In this document: piece after piece, positions 19,044-27,225 of the stretch
Layout of the letters: every line of letters begins with the position of its first letter
How positions within the stretch are numbered: the first letter of the stretch is position 1
Assembly: GCA_934169745.1 (NCBI GenBank)
Contig: CAKPOE010000008.1
Location: 1 to 64,000 of the forward strand
Reading direction: 5' to 3'
From: an uncultured Clostridia bacterium
GTDB taxonomy: Bacteria; Bacillota; Clostridia; TANB77; UBA1234
DNA: 64,000 bases
The notes under the pieces: model-generated
What the model saw: the letters and a program-made list of their open reading frames with translations, nothing else
Told to the model about the DNA's origin: nothing
Database searches by the model: none
Translations under genes and position numbers: made by a program

Positions 19044-19592
19044 GTGATGGCACTAGCTTTGGGCGGACTTGCGGGGATTGTTGCTGAAGTTTTGGTTGGT
19101 TTGATATATTCGATTGTGATAATCGCAATATCAAAGACAGAGTGGCGTTTCCTGAAGAACATTTTCGTGGTATCACACATGTATGTAGCGAAAGGAAAAT
19201 GCATAGTGTTTGCAATACTTTCATCACTTGCATGCTACCGAGTGATTACAAACGGTTCGATATTGTCAATTGTAATGTTTTCATTTTCATTCATGATGAT
19301 GATGGCAACGTTACTAATAAACATATCAAGTAAAATAAGCCCAATGAAAATAACGTCAGATGGCTTGATGTCGCTGTATCTTCTTGCTGCACTCATAACA
19401 TTTGGATACGTTGTATTGATGGGAGAAGTGTGGGTTAGAATAGTAATGGCAACATATTTGCTTATTCTGGCTACATACTATTTGTACAAAATGGATGCAT
19501 GGGGTGAGATATTTGGAAGTTTTGAAGAAACGTATGAATATCTTTATCCTGTAATTCCATTTGTTGCGGTACTTGTCACGATATTAATATAA
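19044..19592 (+). CDS. Unknown multi-span membrane protein within the parS cluster
   Basis: About 182 aa, starting at GTG 19044 or ATG 19047 behind GAGGAGGG. At least five hydrophobic segments are visible (about residues 5-25, 45-60, 68-100, 110-130, 135-165). No recognised family motif is present. It has its own promoter and lies between parS sites 3 and 4, upstream of parA-parB. Codons are somewhat richer in G than neighbouring genes. The location suggests, but does not prove, a link with chromosome segregation or division; it may simply be a passenger. Confidence 0.7.
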   Translation: MMALALGGLAGIVAEVLVGLIYSIVIIAISKTEWRFLKNIFVVSHMYVAKGKCIVFAILSSLACYRVITNGSILSIVMFSFSFMMMMATLLINISSKISPMKITSDGLMSLYLLAALITFGYVVLMGEVWVRIVMATYLLILATYYLYKMDAWGEIFGSFEETYEYLYPVIPFVAVLVTILI

Positions 19593-19594
19593 AT

Positions 19595-19610
19595 TGTTTC
19601 ACGTGAAACA
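19595..19610. other. parS: parS site 4
   Basis: Perfect TGTTTCACGTGAAACA, two bases after the stop of the membrane protein gene. Confidence 0.95.
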
Positions 19611-19616
19611 ATTACC

Positions 19617-19697
19617 AACTAAATGATTTCCGGCAGTCATATTCTTGCTTGTTTTTGAAAAATGAGCAAGGTGTGACTGCCGGAATTATTTAGGTAA
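19617..19697. repeat. Long imperfect hairpin with CCGGCAG arms
   Basis: ATTTCCGGCAGTCA near 19626 pairs with TGACTGCCGGAATT at 19674-19687, with extension to TAAAT/ATTTA and an inner CTTGCT/AGCAAG stem. There is no T-run, so a simple terminator is unlikely. The arms resemble the 68-bp repeats at 24.2 and 62.2 kb. The rest of this 370-bp gap holds a parS site on each side and the parA promoter. Confidence 0.6.
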
Positions 19698-19871
19698 CTA
19701 TTTGTGTTTTACTGCTATACAGTGTTTCGTTCTTATGTAGTTGCCGAGAAGAAACTTAAAATATGAAAATGCCCGCACTTTACAACTGTTTGCGGCTGTT
19801 TTAATTTTGCTACTAATGATATGCTACAGAAAGTGGTATAAATAATTTTTTGCAAATTTTTGTGTTTTTTA

Positions 19872-19900
19872 TTGTATAAAATTTGTAAAACATATATAAT
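19872..19900 (+). promoter_or_regulatory. Promoter of parA-parB
   Basis: TTGTAT (19872-19877), 17 bp, TATAAT (19895-19900). parS site 5 lies just downstream, so ParB binding may regulate the operon. Confidence 0.6.
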
Positions 19901-19924
19901 ATTTTTGAACAAAAGAAAATGTAA

Positions 19925-19940
19925 TGTTTCACGTGAAACA
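19925..19940. other. parS: parS site 5
   Basis: Perfect TGTTTCACGTGAAACA between the parA promoter and start codon. Confidence 0.95.
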
Positions 19941-19962
19941 TTTTTAAATTGGAGGTATATAA

Positions 19963-20739
19963 ATGGGAAAAGTTATTTCAATTGCAAATCAAAAAGGTGG
20001 AGTTGGAAAGACTACAACGTCAGTAAACTTGAGCGCTTGCTTAGCATTGGCAAAAAAGAAAGTATTATTAATTGATGCGGATCCACAAGGAAACGCAACG
20101 AGCGGAGTGGGTGCGAAAAAAGACGTTGAAAAATCTACTTACGATGTTATTATAAATGGGGAAGATATAAGAAATGTAATACAAAAAAGTGCTGTGGATG
20201 GTTTAGATGTTTGTGCTGCAAATATAAATCTTGCTGGAGCTGAGGTTCAATTGGTTTCTCAATTATCAAGAGAACATAAATTGAAAGAAGCATTAAAAGA
20301 TATAAGAGATGAATATGATTTTATAATTATTGATTGTCCACCATCACTTGGTCTTGTAACATTGAATGCCTTAACAGCATCAGATACAGTTTTAGTTCCT
20401 ATTCAATGTGAGTATTATGCTTTGGAAGGCTTGGGACAATTGATGAGCACGATTGATTTAGTACAAAGAATGTTAAACAAAGATTTGGAAGTTGAAGGCG
20501 TTGCACTTACAATGTATGATGCGAGAACAAATTTATCAATGCAAGTAATTGAAGAGGTAAAAAAATATTTCAAAGATAAGGTATATAGGACAGTAATTCC
20601 AAGAAATGTAAAATTAAGTGAGGCTCCAAGTTTTGGTCTTCCTATTGCATTATATGATAAAAAATCAAAAGGTGCAGAAGCATATACTAATTTAGCAAAA
20701 GAAGTAATAAGACAAAATAAGATTGTAAATAAAGCATAG
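19963..20739 (+). CDS. parA: Chromosome partitioning ATPase ParA (Soj)
   Basis: Deviant Walker ATPase of 258 aa that works with ParB and parS to separate origins and modulates DnaA. KGGVGKTT near 10-17, DADPQGNAT near 40 and DCPPSLGLVTLNAL are the family motifs. GGAGGTAT precedes ATG. parB follows after 29 bp. Confidence 0.96.
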   Translation: MGKVISIANQKGGVGKTTTSVNLSACLALAKKKVLLIDADPQGNATSGVGAKKDVEKSTYDVIINGEDIRNVIQKSAVDGLDVCAANINLAGAEVQLVSQLSREHKLKEALKDIRDEYDFIIIDCPPSLGLVTLNALTASDTVLVPIQCEYYALEGLGQLMSTIDLVQRMLNKDLEVEGVALTMYDARTNLSMQVIEEVKKYFKDKVYRTVIPRNVKLSEAPSFGLPIALYDKKSKGAEAYTNLAKEVIRQNKIVNKA

Positions 20740-20768
20740 AAAAAATATAAAAGAATGGAGGAATATAT

Positions 20769-21653
20769 ATGGCAACAAAGGGTGGATTAGGAAAAGGACT
20801 AGAAGCATTATTTCCATCAAACGTAGATATAGGTTCACTTTCAAAAGATGTTTCACGTGAAACGTCAGAAAAAGTTATTGAGATGAAATTGAATGAGATT
20901 GAACCAGATATTAATCAGCCAAGAAAAGTTTTTGATGATGAAAAGTTGGAAGAACTAAGCGAATCAATAAAAGAGCATGGTGTTTTACAACCAATAATAG
21001 TAACAAAAAAAGATGATTATTATCAAATAATAGCAGGAGAGAGACGTTGGAGAGCTTCTAAAAAAGCAGGGTTGAAAACGATACCTGTTATTGTAAGAGA
21101 TTATGATGCAAAAAAAATAAGAGAGGTTTCACTTATTGAAAATTTGCAAAGACAGGATTTGAATGCATTGGATACTGCAAAAGCCATTAAAGAATTGATG
21201 GAAGAACATCAACTAACACAAGAACAACTTGCGAAGACGTTAGGAAAGAGTAGAAGCGCAATTGCAAATACTTTGAGAATATTGAACCTAGATGAACGTG
21301 TACAAGATATGGTACAAGAGGGAAAGCTTTCTGAAGGACATGCAAGAACTCTTGCATCAATAGAAAGTCCTCAAAAGCAATATAAGTTGGCCATGGATAT
21401 AATCAATCTTGATTTGAGTGTTCGTGAAGCTGAAAATATGGCAAAAGAGGAGAAGGAAGAAGTTAAAAAGAAACCAACGAATAAGAAAAAAAGTAAGTTA
21501 GAAGCTATTTATAAAGATCTTGAAAATAGAATAAAGAGTGCATTGGGCACAAAGGTATCATTCAAACCACAAACAAAAAGCAAGGGAAAAATTGTTATAG
21601 ACTATTATAATGAGGAAGAGCTAGAGAGAATTTTAGAGATACTTGAAAAATAG
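20769..21653 (+). CDS. parB: Chromosome partitioning protein ParB (Spo0J)
   Basis: CTP-dependent DNA clamp loaded at parS, 294 aa. Shows GLGKGLEALFP at the N-terminus, the CTP-binding GERRWRASKKAGL, the NLQRQDLNALDTA segment and a helix-turn-helix region (LTQEQLAKTLGKSRSAIANTLR). The gene carries its own parS site. The C-terminal dimerisation domain ends ELERILEILEK. Confidence 0.96.
   Translation: MATKGGLGKGLEALFPSNVDIGSLSKDVSRETSEKVIEMKLNEIEPDINQPRKVFDDEKLEELSESIKEHGVLQPIIVTKKDDYYQIIAGERRWRASKKAGLKTIPVIVRDYDAKKIREVSLIENLQRQDLNALDTAKAIKELMEEHQLTQEQLAKTLGKSRSAIANTLRILNLDERVQDMVQEGKLSEGHARTLASIESPQKQYKLAMDIINLDLSVREAENMAKEEKEEVKKKPTNKKKSKLEAIYKDLENRIKSALGTKVSFKPQTKSKGKIVIDYYNEEELERILEILEK
20849..20864. 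other. parS: parS site 6 (inside parB)
   Basis: TGTTTCACGTGAAACG, one mismatch at the last base, within parB and read as DVSRET. Confidence 0.9.
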
Positions 21654-21670
21654 GAAAGAGGGAAAATACT

Positions 21671-22195
21671 ATGGATAAATTTTTGGAATTTACAAAAGAG
21701 CCAGAGTTTATTATTTGTGGAATAGTAATAATAGTTGCATTATTTGTTATTACTATAATAAATATTATAAGAACAAACAAAATAGCGAAAAAGTACAAAA
21801 AATTTATTTCAAAATTTTCTAAAGGTGCGAATATAGAAATATTACTAAATGATTATGCCAATTCTGTAGAAGAAGTTAGAAATGAGAATGTTTCGATAAG
21901 AAATAAAATAGATGCTATCGAAAAAAATAGTATGCATGCGTTACAAAAAGTTGGAATAGTGAGATATAATGCCTTTGCAGACACAGGAAGCGATTTGTGC
22001 TTTGCACTTGCTCTTTTAGATTTTGAAAATAATGGCGTTGTAATAAATGGGGTATATTCGAGAGATAATACAACAACTACTTATGCAAAACCAGTAGAAA
22101 AAGGAGTTTCAAAGTATACATTATCAAAAGAAGAATCAGAAGCAATTGAGAAAGCTAAAAGAATGGCAGATAGCTATTTTATAAATGTAAGATAA
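21671..22195 (+). CDS. DUF4446 family membrane protein
   Basis: A 174-aa protein with one N-terminal transmembrane helix (about 15-35), a coiled-coil-like stretch, and the DUF4446 core VGIVRYNAFADTGSDLCFALALLD. This family commonly follows parB in Clostridia; its function is not known. It begins 17 bp after parB and is probably co-transcribed. Confidence 0.85.
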   Translation: MDKFLEFTKEPEFIICGIVIIVALFVITIINIIRTNKIAKKYKKFISKFSKGANIEILLNDYANSVEEVRNENVSIRNKIDAIEKNSMHALQKVGIVRYNAFADTGSDLCFALALLDFENNGVVINGVYSRDNTTTTYAKPVEKGVSKYTLSKEESEAIEKAKRMADSYFINVR

Positions 22196-22211
22196 AAAGA
22201 AAAAAATTCTA

Positions 22212-22240
22212 TTGACAAGTTTTATTTAAAATGGTAGTAT
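22212..22240 (+). promoter_or_regulatory. Promoter of the tRNA-Ser pair
   Basis: TTGACA (22212-22217), 17 bp, TAGTAT (22235-22240), about 30 bp before the first tRNA. Confidence 0.65.
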
Positions 22241-22270
22241 ATATACTGTTACCGAAAAGGTCAACCTAGT

Positions 22271-22361
22271 GCAGAGGTGGTCGAGTTGGTTTAAGGCACC
22301 AGTCTTGAAAATTGGCGTATGTGCGAGCATACCGTGGGTTCGAATCCCACCCTCTGCGCCA
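22271..22361 (+). tRNA. tRNA-Ser (anticodon TGA)
   Basis: Acceptor GCAGAGG pairs with CCTCTGC. The anticodon loop is CTTGAAA (anticodon TGA). A long variable arm is present, as expected for serine; the T-arm is GGGTTCGAATCCC, and CCA is encoded at 22359-22361. Confidence 0.97.
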
Positions 22362-22409
22362 CACAGAAAGTTAGAGTTTAGAAATATCTAAGTTCTAACT
22401 TTTATATTA

Positions 22410-22501
22410 GGAGACATACCCAAGCCGGTCGAAGGGGACAGTTTGCTAAACTGTTAGGGTTCGTAAGGGCCGCGAGGGTTCGAATCCCTCTGTCTCCGCC
22501 A
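22410..22501 (+). tRNA. tRNA-Ser (anticodon GCT)
   Basis: Acceptor GGAGACA pairs with TGTCTCC. The anticodon loop TTGCTAA contains GCT, a long variable arm is present, the T-arm is GGGTTCGAATCCC, and CCA is encoded. Confidence 0.97.
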
Positions 22502-22816
22502 AAGAGCACTATGCTAAAACAGTGTAGTGTTTTTTTGATGTATGAAAAAAAGAACGATTCGAACCCGAGAGGGCAACGAGCGTAAAGAAAAAGCTCCAGT
22601 GGAGCTTTTTTAGTGAGTTGACCGACTGAGCTTGCGAAGGAGGTCTAGGATGCGAAGCAGACGGCGAATCCCTCTGTCTCCGCCAAAGAACACTATGCAG
22701 AAATAGCGTAGTGTTTTTTTGATGTGTGATAACAAGAACGATTCGAACCCGAGAGGGCAACGAGCGTAAAGAAAAAGCTCCAGTGGAACTTTTTTAGTGA
22801 GTTGACCGACTGAGCT
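22482..22816 (+). repeat. Tandem duplication of the tRNA-Ser 3' end and downstream DNA
   Basis: The 151 bp at 22482-22632 recur at 22666-22816 (period 184 bp) with few changes. Each copy contains the last 20 bases of tRNA-Ser(GCT), the terminator hairpin, an inverted T-arm-like piece (ATTCGAACCCGAGAGGG), a second hairpin (AGCTCCAGTGGAGCT) followed by T, and GACCGACTGAGCT. The second tRNA piece is only a fragment. Confidence 0.8.
22507..22539 (+). terminator. Terminator of the tRNA-Ser operon
   Basis: Imperfect stem CACTATGCT / AGTGTAGTG followed by TTTTTTT. Confidence 0.7.
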
Positions 22817-22861
22817 GAAACCAAAAAATAAAATACCGTAGATACACAAAATAAAAATAAC

Positions 22862-23034
22862 GTTGTAGGGTGTCGCCGCCTTCGGCGACCCGTGAAATCC
22901 AAATGTAGCACAATACTTTTGTTTTGCATCTTCGTCCAGCCCGCCAAATGTGCACAAAAACCGTACACATTTGAAGCTTCGCTTTTTCGTGCAGGCCGGC
23001 CTTGCGGCAGGGCACAGTAACCCTGCCCTACAAC
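22862..23034. repeat. GC-rich element with 9-bp inverted ends
   Basis: 173 bp bounded by GTTGTAGGG (22862-22870) and CCCTACAAC (23026-23034), far richer in GC than its surroundings. It has inner hairpins GTCGCCG/CGGCGAC, AAATGTG/CACATTT and GGCAGGG/CCCTGCC. No coding capacity is evident. It looks like a non-autonomous mobile or intergenic repeat; a degenerate relative lies at 48954-48984. Confidence 0.5.
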
Positions 23035-23106
23035 TGTTTGAGGCTGCTTATATTTTAATACAATACGATTTTAAGGGCCTTGTTTCGTTTTTTTATATAA
23101 ATACAA

Positions 23107-23133
23107 AAGAGTTCCTTTCGGAACTCTTTTTGT
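23107..23133. terminator. Terminator
   Basis: AGAGTTCC TTTC GGAACTCT with T-run on the plus strand and A-run before; it can also end the minus-strand gene at 23151. Confidence 0.8.
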
Positions 23134-23150
23134 GATAATTAAAACATTAT

Positions 23151-24011
23151 TTATTTCATTTTCAACGGCATATTAACAACAAATTCACAACTCAATGCTA
23201 ATAGTTTGTTACTAATTTCAACCAATTCATCGTCTGGTATTGTTTTAGAATTATTAACTAAATATTCAACTTCACCAGTATCAGGCCACGTAACTTTAGA
23301 ATTAACTACATAATCGCTTGGGATTACTCCGTCTTTGACTCTCATAATACTTATTCTAGTAGATGGATAATAGTAGTGATTAAGCCTTGAAACTTTTACA
23401 CCAAATGTTACTGGTGCCTTAAAAGTTATCATATCTCTATTTGCGTGAGCAATCATTCCGTCTCCAACATATATCATACCGTGGTTACCATGTGAAGTAA
23501 TTTGAGCTAAAACATCACCTTTTTGAAGTTTTGAGTAATCAATATTTCCAACAGAAATACTCTTATAAACAAATTCAAAATATTTACTATTTTTACCTTT
23601 ACAAGCATCGTTATATATTTCTTGTACATGCCAAGGTTCTTTTTGGTTATACAAGTCCAAGCCTAAAGTTGTCTTTAAATTGTATGTAACGAAAGTGCCA
23701 CAATCCATACACCATTTGTTGCCCAATTCAACATACTTTCCATTTCTATAATAATAACTATTATTCTTCACATAGTATAACTGCTCATTGTAACCTTTAT
23801 TACGAATTTCAATACATGTATTCCAGTTACCGCTTAAAGCATAAGTTAAAAGTGGGTAACCTTTTTCATCGCGTCGTGCATTACCTTTTTCAACGAAATT
23901 TCGTGCAAAAGTAGCAACGTCATTTCCTTGTTCAGGAGTAATTGCAGCATAAGCTATTAAATTGAATGAAAGTATAAAACAAAGAATCAAAAAGAATACT
24001 TTACGTTTCAT
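23151..24011 (-). CDS. Secreted NlpC/P60-like protein, paralogue 1
   Basis: A 286-aa product with a signal peptide (MKRKVFFLILCFILSFNLIAYA). NKWCMDCGTFVTYNL (about 105-119) offers a catalytic-type cysteine, and HGNHGMIYVGDGMIAHA (about 180-196) a histidine, as in NlpC/P60-CHAP cysteine peptidases that cut peptidoglycan stem peptides. The substrate is not known. The next gene on the left side of the divergent blaI encodes a paralogue of similar length with the same motifs. A 257-bp gap separates the two and contains a dispersed repeat. Confidence 0.7.
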   Translation of the reverse strand: MKRKVFFLILCFILSFNLIAYAAITPEQGNDVATFARNFVEKGNARRDEKGYPLLTYALSGNWNTCIEIRNKGYNEQLYYVKNNSYYYRNGKYVELGNKWCMDCGTFVTYNLKTTLGLDLYNQKEPWHVQEIYNDACKGKNSKYFEFVYKSISVGNIDYSKLQKGDVLAQITSHGNHGMIYVGDGMIAHANRDMITFKAPVTFGVKVSRLNHYYYPSTRISIMRVKDGVIPSDYVVNSKVTWPDTGEVEYLVNNSKTIPDDELVEISNKLLALSCEFVVNMPLKMK

Positions 24012-24193
24012 AATATCACACCCTTAATAATAGTTATGACATTATTATAACATATTCTGTAAACTTTGTGAACGCTTTTGATTGACATAATTATGTAATG
24101 CGTGCTTCCGTAAAAAAGAAAATTTTTAAAATAGCAGAAATTTGCCTTTTGAAAGGGTATACACCGACAATCAATTTTCCGGTAGGCCGTTTT

Positions 24194-24261
24194 GAACGAA
24201 AAAGAGGCAGCCGGAAAATCGTTCATTTTTGAACGAAAAAGTGGCTGCCGGAAAATTGTTC
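24194..24261 (-). repeat. 68-bp dispersed palindromic repeat, copy 1
   Basis: Reverse complement of 62203-62270 with about 63 of 68 bases identical. Units GAACGA...TCGTTC enclose CCGGCAGCC and GGCTGCC arms, so it can fold into paired hairpins. It lies between the two NlpC/P60-like genes. Confidence 0.8.
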
Positions 24262-24268
24262 ACTATTA

Positions 24269-25189
24269 TTACTTTGTTGCTGAAGCTGCGTAGTTAATAT
24301 GTCTTTTCATTATGCCCTTTGCAAGTGCATAACGTATTTCGGTTTTTGAAGTAATTAGGTCTGGATTTGAATAATGGTTATTAAGTAATGTTCCATCAGT
24401 AACTTTTAAAGGAATTAATATTTCTGATGTGTTCGTATCAGGCCATATTATCTTAGAATTAACTGTTTTATCCTGAGGAACTACTCCGTCATTTACTCTA
24501 AGAATACTTACTTTTGTACTTGATTTGTAAAATCTATTCAATACTACAGTGTCAAAGCCTAAAATTGGTGGATTTTGATAATATTTTATAGCATTTCTGC
24601 TCGCGTGAGATGCTTTTCCGTCTCCAACATATATAAGACCATGGTTTTCCCTCGAACCAATTGTTATAACAAGATCTCCTTCTTTAAGAGTTGAATAATC
24701 AATGTTTCCAATAGAAATATTCTTATGTACAAAATGAAAGTACTTACTATCACTACTTTTAGAAGCGTCATTGTACATATCTTTAATGTGCCATGGTTCA
24801 TTTGCATCACTCAAATACATATCTAGTCCTAAAGTTGTATTATAAACAAAAGATATAAAACCACCACAGTCCATACACCATTTATTGCCTAAGTTTATGT
24901 ATGTACCGTTTTGTTTATGATAATTGTTTTTGCTTATGTTATATAACATACTTTTATATCCGCTATCACGAATTGCCACACTTGTGTTAAAATTATTGCT
25001 TAAAGCATAAACGAGTAGAGGATATCCATTACTATCACGTCTTGCATTGCCCTTTTCTATAAAGTTTGTAGAAAATAATGCAACATCTTCGCCTTGTTCT
25101 TTAGTAAGATCAGCATTTACAACATTTAACAAGCTTAACATTATAAACGCACTTATCATTAGTAAGGTATATTTTGTGTAAAACCTCAT
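24269..25189 (-). CDS. Secreted NlpC/P60-like protein, paralogue 2
   Basis: A 306-aa protein with a signal peptide (MRFYTKYTLLMISAFIMLSL). Motifs NKWCMDCGGFISFVYNT and ENHGLIYVGDGKASHASR are in the same positions as in its neighbour. GNARRDSNGYPLLVYALS is shared between the two almost unchanged. It is probably a cell-wall hydrolase or an amidase-fold surface protein. GGAGGT precedes ATG 25189. Tandem duplication is the likely origin of the pair. Confidence 0.7.
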   Translation of the reverse strand: MRFYTKYTLLMISAFIMLSLLNVVNADLTKEQGEDVALFSTNFIEKGNARRDSNGYPLLVYALSNNFNTSVAIRDSGYKSMLYNISKNNYHKQNGTYINLGNKWCMDCGGFISFVYNTTLGLDMYLSDANEPWHIKDMYNDASKSSDSKYFHFVHKNISIGNIDYSTLKEGDLVITIGSRENHGLIYVGDGKASHASRNAIKYYQNPPILGFDTVVLNRFYKSSTKVSILRVNDGVVPQDKTVNSKIIWPDTNTSEILIPLKVTDGTLLNNHYSNPDLITSKTEIRYALAKGIMKRHINYAASATK

Positions 25190-25282
25190 AAATACCTCCT
25201 ATAAGTCTTCGGCTAGGACATTATATCACAAAGTAACATAATATTCAAGTGGGATGAATTACAATAAAATTTAAGATTTTAC

Positions 25283-25333
25283 TTGACAATCACAAACTAC
25301 AATTGTAAACTATACTTGTAGATTACAATTGTA
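25283..25333 (+). promoter_or_regulatory. blaI promoter with BlaI/MecI-type operators
   Basis: TTGACA (25283-25288), 17 bp, TAAACT (25306-25311). Two copies of the palindrome TACAATTGTA lie at 25298-25307 and 25324-25333, with a degenerate third (TATACTTGTA) at 25311-25320. These match the TACAnnTGTA form bound by BlaI/MecI repressors, so the operon is probably autoregulated. Confidence 0.8.
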
Positions 25334-25352
25334 GTTTTGTATGGGGGTTTTT

Positions 25353-25721
25353 ATGAATAAGATAACAGAAGCTGAATTAGAAATTATGAAGGTACTTTGG
25401 GAAAATAAGGAGGCAACATCTCTACAGATAATTGATGAGGTTTCAAAAACGACGGATTGGAACAAGAATACAATTAAAACACTTATTTCGAGACTTGTTG
25501 AAAAGGAGGCAATTAGTGTAGACAAAAACAAAGGAAATTTATATTTGTATACACCGAATATTTCGATTGATGAATACAAAAATGAAGAAAATAAAAATTT
25601 TCTAAAGAAATTGTACAACGGTTCAATAAATGATATGCTGCTTACTTTTGCAAAGTCAAATGAATTGACAAGAAAAGATTTGGAAGAATTAATGAAACTT
25701 ATAGATAGTGAGGAGGAATAA
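25353..25721 (+). CDS. blaI: BlaI/MecI family repressor
   Basis: A 122-aa winged-helix repressor. ITEAELEIMKVLWE and NKNTIKTLISRLVEKEAI are the family DNA-binding segments. ATG 25353 follows GGGGG; an ATG at 25341 overlaps this site. It overlaps the sensor peptidase gene by one base. In the known systems BlaR1/MecR1 triggers cleavage of this repressor; here the signal is likely to be cell-wall related but need not be a beta-lactam. Confidence 0.88.
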   Translation: MNKITEAELEIMKVLWENKEATSLQIIDEVSKTTDWNKNTIKTLISRLVEKEAISVDKNKGNLYLYTPNISIDEYKNEENKNFLKKLYNGSINDMLLTFAKSNELTRKDLEELMKLIDSEEE

Positions 25722-27109
25722 TGGAACACATATTTTATAAGATTATTTCAATGTCAGTTCTTGCATCAATAGTAGGAATAGTGATTTTTATAACAAAAGA
25801 GGCCATAAAAAAGATTCCAGTTACTTTGTCAAATATTTTATGGGTGTTTTTCATTATTTTACTCATATTTCCGATAAACATAAGGAGCAAAATTAGCATA
25901 AAGAATTTTATATCACTGACACAAGAAGTACCTATGACTAATAATGAGGTTGTTTTAGACACGCAAGAATATACTACTTTAAAAATATCAGAAGAAAAGA
26001 ATAATGTGACTAAAGTACTGATGACAATATATGTAACAGTTGGTATTTTACTGTCGTTAAAAGATGTAATTAGTTATATTATTTTAAGAACAAAAATCAA
26101 AGAAACAAAAGAGATTCCTGATAACATACATGATGTTTTAAAAAACTGTAAAGAAAGGTTAAAGATAAAAAGAAATATAAAAATAGTTATTCAGGATGAA
26201 ATAAAAACTCCTGCGATTATAGGAGCAATTTCCCCTATATTGCTTCTAACACCAAATGTACAAAACTTATCTACAAATGAAATTGAGTTTATTTTGATGC
26301 ATGAACTTATACATTATAAAAAGAAAGATGTGTTAATATATTTTGTTTTAAATATGTTAAAAAATATTTATTGGTTTAATCCCGTTGTTCTATGCATATT
26401 AAGCGTTATAAAAAGAGACATAGAGTATGCTACAGATGAGATGGTAATAAACAAATTGGATAATTATAAAGAATATTGCAAATTGTTAGTTAAGGTCTCG
26501 TGTTTGGAAAGTAAAAAATATGGATATGTAGCTGCTATGTCCAGTGGAAAAAGAGATTTGGAAAGGAGAATTGTAATGTTGAAAAACAGAGGTAAGATAG
26601 GTATAAAAAGTATTATTATATTATCACTACTTATTGTTATGACTTTTGTATTTAGTGTAGTATTAGCAACAAATAGAGTTGATGAGAAAATAGAAAGTAT
26701 AGCAGAGAATGTAAGTGAAGAGATGTATAATTCACCATTAGAAGGAGAGTTGAAGATTTCTGCTAATTATGGAGAAAGAGAAAATGTCGTAACAGAAAAG
26801 AAGATTTTTCATAATGGAATAGATTTTGTGGCAGATAAAGGTGCGAAGGTTATGAGTATAGCAAATGGTAAAGTACGTAATACAGGCTATAGTGCTACAA
26901 GAGGGAATTATGTCGAAATAGAGCATGAAAAAATAATAAGCGAATATAATCATTTATTAAAAATTACAGTGGAGAATGGAGAAAAGGTGGCTGCTGGTGA
27001 TGAAATAGGAGAAGTGGGAAGTACAGGCTTTGCGACTGGTCCACATCTTCATTTAAGTATAAAAGACAAATCGGAAAATTACGTAGATCCAAAAGAATAT
27101 ATTAAATAA
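25721..27109 (+). CDS. M56 (BlaR1-like) peptidase fused to an M23 endopeptidase domain
   Basis: A 462-aa membrane protein. Four transmembrane segments and the zinc motif HELIHYKKKD (about 190-200) mark the M56/BlaR1 part. After a further transmembrane segment near 300, the outer C-terminal domain is not the penicillin-binding sensor of BlaR1. It is an M23 LytM-type domain with HNGIDFVADKG and GPHLHLS, the two zinc-binding motifs of peptidoglycan endopeptidases. It starts at the blaI stop (ATGA-type overlap). The arrangement suggests that the sensor touches or cuts peptidoglycan directly. Confidence 0.85.
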   Translation: MEHIFYKIISMSVLASIVGIVIFITKEAIKKIPVTLSNILWVFFIILLIFPINIRSKISIKNFISLTQEVPMTNNEVVLDTQEYTTLKISEEKNNVTKVLMTIYVTVGILLSLKDVISYIILRTKIKETKEIPDNIHDVLKNCKERLKIKRNIKIVIQDEIKTPAIIGAISPILLLTPNVQNLSTNEIEFILMHELIHYKKKDVLIYFVLNMLKNIYWFNPVVLCILSVIKRDIEYATDEMVINKLDNYKEYCKLLVKVSCLESKKYGYVAAMSSGKRDLERRIVMLKNRGKIGIKSIIILSLLIVMTFVFSVVLATNRVDEKIESIAENVSEEMYNSPLEGELKISANYGERENVVTEKKIFHNGIDFVADKGAKVMSIANGKVRNTGYSATRGNYVEIEHEKIISEYNHLLKITVENGEKVAAGDEIGEVGSTGFATGPHLHLSIKDKSENYVDPKEYIK

Positions 27110-27225
27110 AATGTTAGAAAAAGAGAGGCACATACAAAAAGTATGTGTCTTTTCTCATTTTTCTTGTAAATATTGCCACAAAATGGTATTCTATTAAGAG
27201 AATTGATTGCATAAGGAGAATGTTT

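Noticed and set aside
22509..23015. Several minus-strand open frames of 70-115 codons in the repeat region
   Set aside because: They translate hairpins and tRNA-like sequence in overlapping frames, and lack ribosome sites and any protein-like pattern.
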